From Patescibacteria group bacterium (GTDB lineage: Bacteria > Patescibacteriota > Saccharimonadia > Saccharimonadales > Saccharimonadaceae), in contig JAUPWL010000006.1 in NCBI GenBank assembly GCA_030916565.1, forward strand, positions 1 to 33,488: 33,488 nt of DNA, read 5' to 3'. The notes beneath the pieces are model-generated. The model was given only the letters and a program-made list of their open reading frames with translations, did no database searches and was not told the origin of the DNA. The position numbers were made by a program, and so were the translations under genes. Below are positions 30,345-33,488 of the stretch, in pieces (within the stretch, counting starts at the first letter, position 1; every line of letters starts with the position of its first letter).

Positions 30345-30958
30345 TATAATATTCGTCGGCCTTCGAGGGCATGTGACAGTGTGATTTGGTCGGCGTATTC
30401 TAGGTCGACACCGACAGGGATACCGCGGGCCAGGCGCGTCATTTTGACCTCGATAGCAGCGTCATTGATGTGACGTTGTAGGAACAGTGCCGTTGATTCG
30501 CCTTCAACACTCGCGTTGGTGGCGATAATCAGTTCGACGACTTTGTCGTTTTTGATACGTTCCATCAGTTCGGGGATATGTAGTTGTTCTGGGCCGATGC
30601 CATCGATAGGGCTAATCGCACCACCGAGTACATGGTAGGTGCCATGGTATTGACCAGTTCGTTCGAGCGCGACGATATCCAGCGGCTCTTCGACAACGGC
30701 AATGGTCGTCTTGTCGCGCGATGGGTCGCTATACAGTGGCGATATGTCCTGTGACGCATCAATTAATGCAAACGTCACCGGGCATGATTTGACGCCATCG
30801 TGAAGCTTGTGGATGCTGGTGGCTAGTTTGTCCGCAACGTTTGGTTTGGCGCGCAGCAAATAATACGCATAGCGTTCTGCGGTGCGTGCGCCAACGCCCG
30901 GCAATCTGCCGAGATCTTCGATGACGTCCACTAATGCTTTGGGCAACAGATCACTCAT
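30344..30958 (-). CDS. recR: recombination mediator RecR, zinc finger degenerate
   Basis: The 204-residue protein acts with RecO/RecF to load RecA at gaps. The N-terminal helix-hairpin-helix LGRLPGVGARTAERYAYYLL and the Toprim domain (IAVVEEPLDIVALERTGQY, HVLGGAISPIDGIGPEQLHI, LIIATNASVEGESTALFL) are typical, as is the end RGIPVGVDLEYADQITL. The usual four-cysteine zinc finger between them is reduced to a single Cys (KSCPVTFALIDASQD, then PLYSDPSRD), with the spacing otherwise kept. It follows ybaB by 47 nt, the classical ybaB-recR order. TAGATA preceded by TGG ends 6 nt before the ATG, so it may also have its own leaderless start. Confidence 0.95.
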   Translation of the reverse strand: MSDLLPKALVDVIEDLGRLPGVGARTAERYAYYLLRAKPNVADKLATSIHKLHDGVKSCPVTFALIDASQDISPLYSDPSRDKTTIAVVEEPLDIVALERTGQYHGTYHVLGGAISPIDGIGPEQLHIPELMERIKNDKVVELIIATNASVEGESTALFLQRHINDAAIEVKMTRLARGIPVGVDLEYADQITLSHALEGRRIL

Positions 30959-30964
30959 GGTATC

Positions 30965-30973
30965 TATCTACCA
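30965..30973 (-). promoter_or_regulatory. possible extended -10 TGGTAGATA before recR
   Basis: Six-nt gap to ATG 30958. A weaker match than the others; recR may be mainly transcribed from ybaB. Confidence 0.4.
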
Positions 30974-31005
30974 GTTACTTCCCCATCCTTATATTTGAAC
31001 AATTA

Positions 31006-31308
31006 TTACAGACCGAGGTTGCCGAGTCCGCCCATGAGAGGCTTCATCTTTTCAGCGGCAATTTCTTGCGCTTTTTGCATACCATCACGGATAGCAACTT
31101 CGATGTTGTTTTCGAGGTCTTCGATATCATCGAGGTCGACGTAATCAGGGTTGATCTTTACCTTTTCAACCTTTAGCTCACCATTGATAGTGATTTCAAC
31201 GGCTGGATCATCGTCTTCGCCACCAGCAACAACGACAACTTTTTGCGCCTTGAGCTCTTTCTGAGCTTTGCGTAAATCGTTTAACATTTTCATTTGGTCA
31301 AAAGCCAT
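31006..31308 (-). CDS. ybaB: YbaB/EbfC-family nucleoid-associated protein
   Basis: The 100-residue protein binds DNA as a dimer. An N-terminal helix (MKMLNDLRKAQKELKAQ), a central three-strand sheet (VEITINGELKVEKVKINPDYVD) and a C-terminal helix (LENNIEVAIRDGMQKAQEIAAEKM) match the family, and the Gly/Leu tail is usual. AGAGGAGA lies about 7 nt before ATG 31308, with a TATACT box about 15 nt further upstream. It precedes recR, a conserved pairing, though dnaX is not adjacent. Confidence 0.94.
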   Translation of the reverse strand: MAFDQMKMLNDLRKAQKELKAQKVVVVAGGEDDDPAVEITINGELKVEKVKINPDYVDLDDIEDLENNIEVAIRDGMQKAQEIAAEKMKPLMGGLGNLGL

Positions 31309-31352
31309 ATTAGAATCTCCTCTTCGTTTGAGTATATAATACTATATTTTGC

Positions 31353-32801
31353 CTACTTATTATAGATATAGAACCGGTCGCTATCCTTGCTGACATCTGT
31401 TGTGATAATCTCGCTGATTTGCGCGTATTGGCTATATATATGGGCAGCTCTGGTGGCTGCAAATACTCCTCCGCCGGTTGGTGCCTGCGTCAGGATGATT
31501 GGAGGAGTTTTGTGATCATAGCGTGTGAGTGCAATGTAAAACGGTAGTTCATCGCGCGTCACAACCAGTCGAGGAATGTTCTGCGTATTAACGTGTTTGT
31601 TATAGAGCGTGACGTCGTTGTTAAAACTCGACGCCGTTTCTGGATCATAGCGATAACCATCAAAATAGCGGTTGGTGCCGGTAACAACGAGACCAGCTAC
31701 CAGAATCGTCAGAGGGACGATGCCGACAAATCGTGCGTAAGGGTTGCGCGGGAACATGCCATACCATTCACGCAGCAAATAGCCCAATCCGCTAGCGAGG
31801 AGCAGCAGTAGCGGTACAAATGTGACGCTGGTATAAACAGGATTCATCAGGAGGATTGGGAACAGTAATAGTAACCATGCCGTCAGCGTATAACTCCGCG
31901 CTGTATAACGGATAGCAAATAGTTGCCAGACACCGATCAGAATCAAGGCAATCGATCCTAGACCTAGAACGGGGGTCATCAATACATCACTTTGTGGTGA
32001 GATAAAGTTCAGGTATTGCTGGACGAGAATCTTGAGATTCATCCATAGATCTGGTGGCCATACCGACGGTGCTCCTAGCAGCTGTAGCGCTAGTTTTGGT
32101 TCGATAATTACCAAATAACCGAGTGGTGCAATAATAACCAGGCTCATGGCGGTGAGCGTAATCAGGTGTGACCGTGGCATACGTTTAAGCACATAGCGAA
32201 CGTGTGGGTGCAAAATACCAGCGCTAAAGATCGCCAGAACAAGATAGATGCTCAGGGGTGTGTAGAGACTCAGCGGCATCACGACAAAGAACAGTACTTT
32301 CCAGAACCGTTTGTGGCGTGGTGACGTTGTAATCATCGTTGTTGCCAGCAGTAACCATACTGACCAGAGGATATAGGTGATATTGGCCGATCCTGACTGG
32401 GCGACGTACAGGAACTGTCCGGTCGTAATCATGATGACCGTCGCGAGGATTGCGATGTTGGGGCGGAACCAGCGGCGGAGTAACAATACAGCCCCGACAC
32501 CGGCGACAAACGCACAGATCAGCGCAGGCAGTTTAAATGCAAAGATACTTGGTCCAAATAATTCCATGCTCGCTCGCTGGACAACGGCAAACGGTAGGTT
32601 TGGGATGGCCAGTGACGAGGGGTTTTCTCGGTCTAACGACGCTGTTTGGACAAACGATGTCATCTCGCCCTTGCTCAGTCCGCCGGGGACATACAAACCG
32701 GCAATCGCCAGGAGCGCTACGAATAGGAGGACGGTCAAACCATAGCCGATTTGATAACGGTATTTATAAGTGAAAAAGTCAGACAGCTGTAACTTTGCCA
32801 T
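31353..32801 (-). CDS. GT-C-like multi-pass membrane glycosyltransferase, tentative
   Basis: The 482-residue protein has about ten to twelve membrane helices and a soluble C-terminal domain of roughly 100 residues (NRYFDGYRYDPETASSF onwards). The layout resembles ArnT/PMT-type (GT39/GT83) transferases that use polyprenyl-phosphate sugars. These have an acidic motif after the first helix; here GGLSKGEMTSF offers a Glu at that place but lacks the usual Asp, so activity is uncertain. Later motifs (GQFLYVAQSGSANITYILW) are also PMT_2-like. The track start is eight codons too early: TATAAT preceded by TGC ends exactly 7 nt before ATG 32801. A role in surface glycosylation is inferred. Confidence 0.68.
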   Translation of the reverse strand: MAKLQLSDFFTYKYRYQIGYGLTVLLFVALLAIAGLYVPGGLSKGEMTSFVQTASLDRENPSSLAIPNLPFAVVQRASMELFGPSIFAFKLPALICAFVAGVGAVLLLRRWFRPNIAILATVIMITTGQFLYVAQSGSANITYILWSVWLLLATTMITTSPRHKRFWKVLFFVVMPLSLYTPLSIYLVLAIFSAGILHPHVRYVLKRMPRSHLITLTAMSLVIIAPLGYLVIIEPKLALQLLGAPSVWPPDLWMNLKILVQQYLNFISPQSDVLMTPVLGLGSIALILIGVWQLFAIRYTARSYTLTAWLLLLFPILLMNPVYTSVTFVPLLLLLASGLGYLLREWYGMFPRNPYARFVGIVPLTILVAGLVVTGTNRYFDGYRYDPETASSFNNDVTLYNKHVNTQNIPRLVVTRDELPFYIALTRYDHKTPPIILTQAPTGGGVFAATRAAHIYSQYAQISEIITTDVSKDSDRFYIYNK

Positions 32802-32808
32802 TTGCATC

Positions 32809-32817
32809 ATTATAGCA
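32809..32817 (-). promoter_or_regulatory. extended -10 TGCTATAAT, 7 nt before ATG 32801
   Basis: Gap GATGCAA to ATG 32801 is 7 nt. The extended track start would lie on or before the box, which supports the shorter protein. Confidence 0.65.
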
Positions 32818-32958
32818 AACAACACAGGTGTAAAATACTGGCAAATACCTCAGATATTGCATAAATATCATGTTTATGCTATAATATTTATTACACATAT
32901 TCTGTTATGAGTATGAGTTCTGTGGCAACCCCACATGATTAATAGACAGGAGAATCAC

Positions 32959-33282
32959 GTGTACGGTCTGAATCAGGGCGTTCTACACGAAGTTCTGATG
33001 ACTACCGAAGGCTCTATCGCCGAGGTGTGTCACAATCAGGGAACGTCGTGCTACGGCTTCGTCAATGATCTCGCATGTGTCATCGTCAGTTATGTTCTGA
33101 CCGGCACCGTGCAAACCAGGGATCGGTTCAACCCAATGCATGCCGAGACTTTCACCGATGATAACGTCCGGCGAGCAACGGCAACCATCGTGCAGTACCT
33201 GCGTCCTATGTGCAACAAGCGTAAGCGCGCTTCGCGTCTCGCTCGCATCTCGACGTACGTCAATCAATCCCAAGTGGCGTAA
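32959..33282 (+). CDS. small hypothetical protein, 107 aa
   Basis: I do not recognise this protein. It is soluble, with four Cys (EVCHNQG, SCYGFV, LACVIVSYV, PMCNKRK) and a basic tail (KRKRASRLARISTYV). AGGAG lies 6 nt before GTG 32959, a better start than ATG 32935, which lies before the site. A TATAAT preceded by TGC lies about 75 nt upstream (near 32881-32886), giving a long leader like the other small genes here. A hairpin GTGGC/GCCAC overlaps the stop codon. The minus-strand 115-aa frame lacks comparable signals. Confidence 0.6.
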   Translation: MYGLNQGVLHEVLMTTEGSIAEVCHNQGTSCYGFVNDLACVIVSYVLTGTVQTRDRFNPMHAETFTDDNVRRATATIVQYLRPMCNKRKRASRLARISTYVNQSQVA

Positions 33283-33488
33283 CTGCCACGGCCGAGACAG
33301 ATTCTCTTGTCTCGTGCCCAAAGTTATCAAACAGTTGATGATTTTGGATACGAAACAATAATGATTTTATCGAGCCTCAAGGCTCTTGCTGTTCTTTGAC
33401 TTGCCAAAGAACCAAATCAACTTCTTTTGTGACCAAAAGAAGGAAAAGTCCCGGGGCGGCTTCAAATCGCCGTGACGTCTATTGTCTG
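33283..33488 (+). repeat. run of hairpins at right end, no gene seen
   Basis: No supported ORF lies here. Four perfect stems follow one another: CGAGACA/TGTCTCG (33293-33314), GAGCC-TCAA-GGCTC (33372-33385), GTTCTTTG/CAAAGAAC (33391-33412) and CTTCTTTTG-TGAC-CAAAAGAAG (33421-33442). Some could be terminators for the 107-aa gene, but four in a row suggests a structured RNA or a repeat element continuing past the window. Confidence 0.6.

Noticed and set aside
32983-33330. 115-aa minus-strand ORF at the right end
   Set aside because: No ribosome binding site or promoter; the opposite frame starting at GTG 32959 has both.

Overview
The window looks like a chromosomal segment from a Candidate Phyla Radiation bacterium, most likely a Saccharibacteria (TM7)-type epibiont. 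This is inferred from gene content. It carries a stripped-down informational set (UvrD-like helicase, m5U methyltransferase, GreA, Tgt, CysRS, YbaB, RecR), a type IV pilin-like protein, many small unknown proteins and very few metabolic genes. TGA is used as a stop codon, which argues against Gracilibacteria/Absconditabacteria. Most ORF-track entries are shadows. I find no insertion sequence, phage module or CRISPR array.

Layout. 1-995: N-terminal part of a UvrD-type helicase (minus) running off the left edge. 1035-2691: a cytoplasmic alpha/beta-hydrolase and a divergent unknown gene. 2688-3622: a pilin-like protein and a secreted coiled-coil protein (minus). 3791-5092: TRAM-domain m5U methyltransferase. 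5168-8985: two adjacent secreted or membrane-anchored PE-PPE-like serine hydrolases, the most striking genes here. 9064-11981: glycogen branching enzyme and 6-phosphogluconate dehydrogenase. 11994-14399: an unknown gene and a membrane glycosyltransferase. 14590-14947: a tRNA-Gln locus in which a complete tRNA-Gln lies between a truncated 5' copy and a truncated 3' copy of the same gene. 14962-17079: a membrane protein, an unknown protein and GreA. 17185-21020: a two-component system with a MacB/FtsX-type ABC exporter. 21097-23223: HxlR regulator and unknown genes. 23540-26222: tgt, a small membrane protein and an AI-2E-family permease. 26289-26769: two small genes with strong ribosome binding sites. 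26911-29239: cysS overlapping a DHH phosphoesterase. 29519-30277: two small membrane proteins. 30344-31308: ybaB-recR. 31353-32801: GT-C-like membrane protein. 32959-33282: small unknown gene, followed by a run of hairpins.

How genes are expressed. Many genes have a TATAAT-like -10 element, often extended (TGN-TATAAT), ending exactly 7 nt (range 6-10) before the best ATG, with no Shine-Dalgarno. This predicts leaderless mRNAs and moves several starts relative to the ORF track. Other genes, notably the small ones, have 20-80 nt leaders with a clear AGGAG-type site and a strong intrinsic terminator.

How genes may work together (inference). PE-PPE hydrolases, the pilin-like protein, glycosyltransferases and an envelope-stress-type TCS/ABC module would suit an epibiont attached to an actinobacterial, possibly mycolate-bearing, host. 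The hydrolases are candidate host-envelope-active enzymes. Several housekeeping proteins lack family-typical metal ligands (RecR zinc finger, the DHH motif-I histidine, the iron-sulfur cysteines of the m5U methyltransferase).
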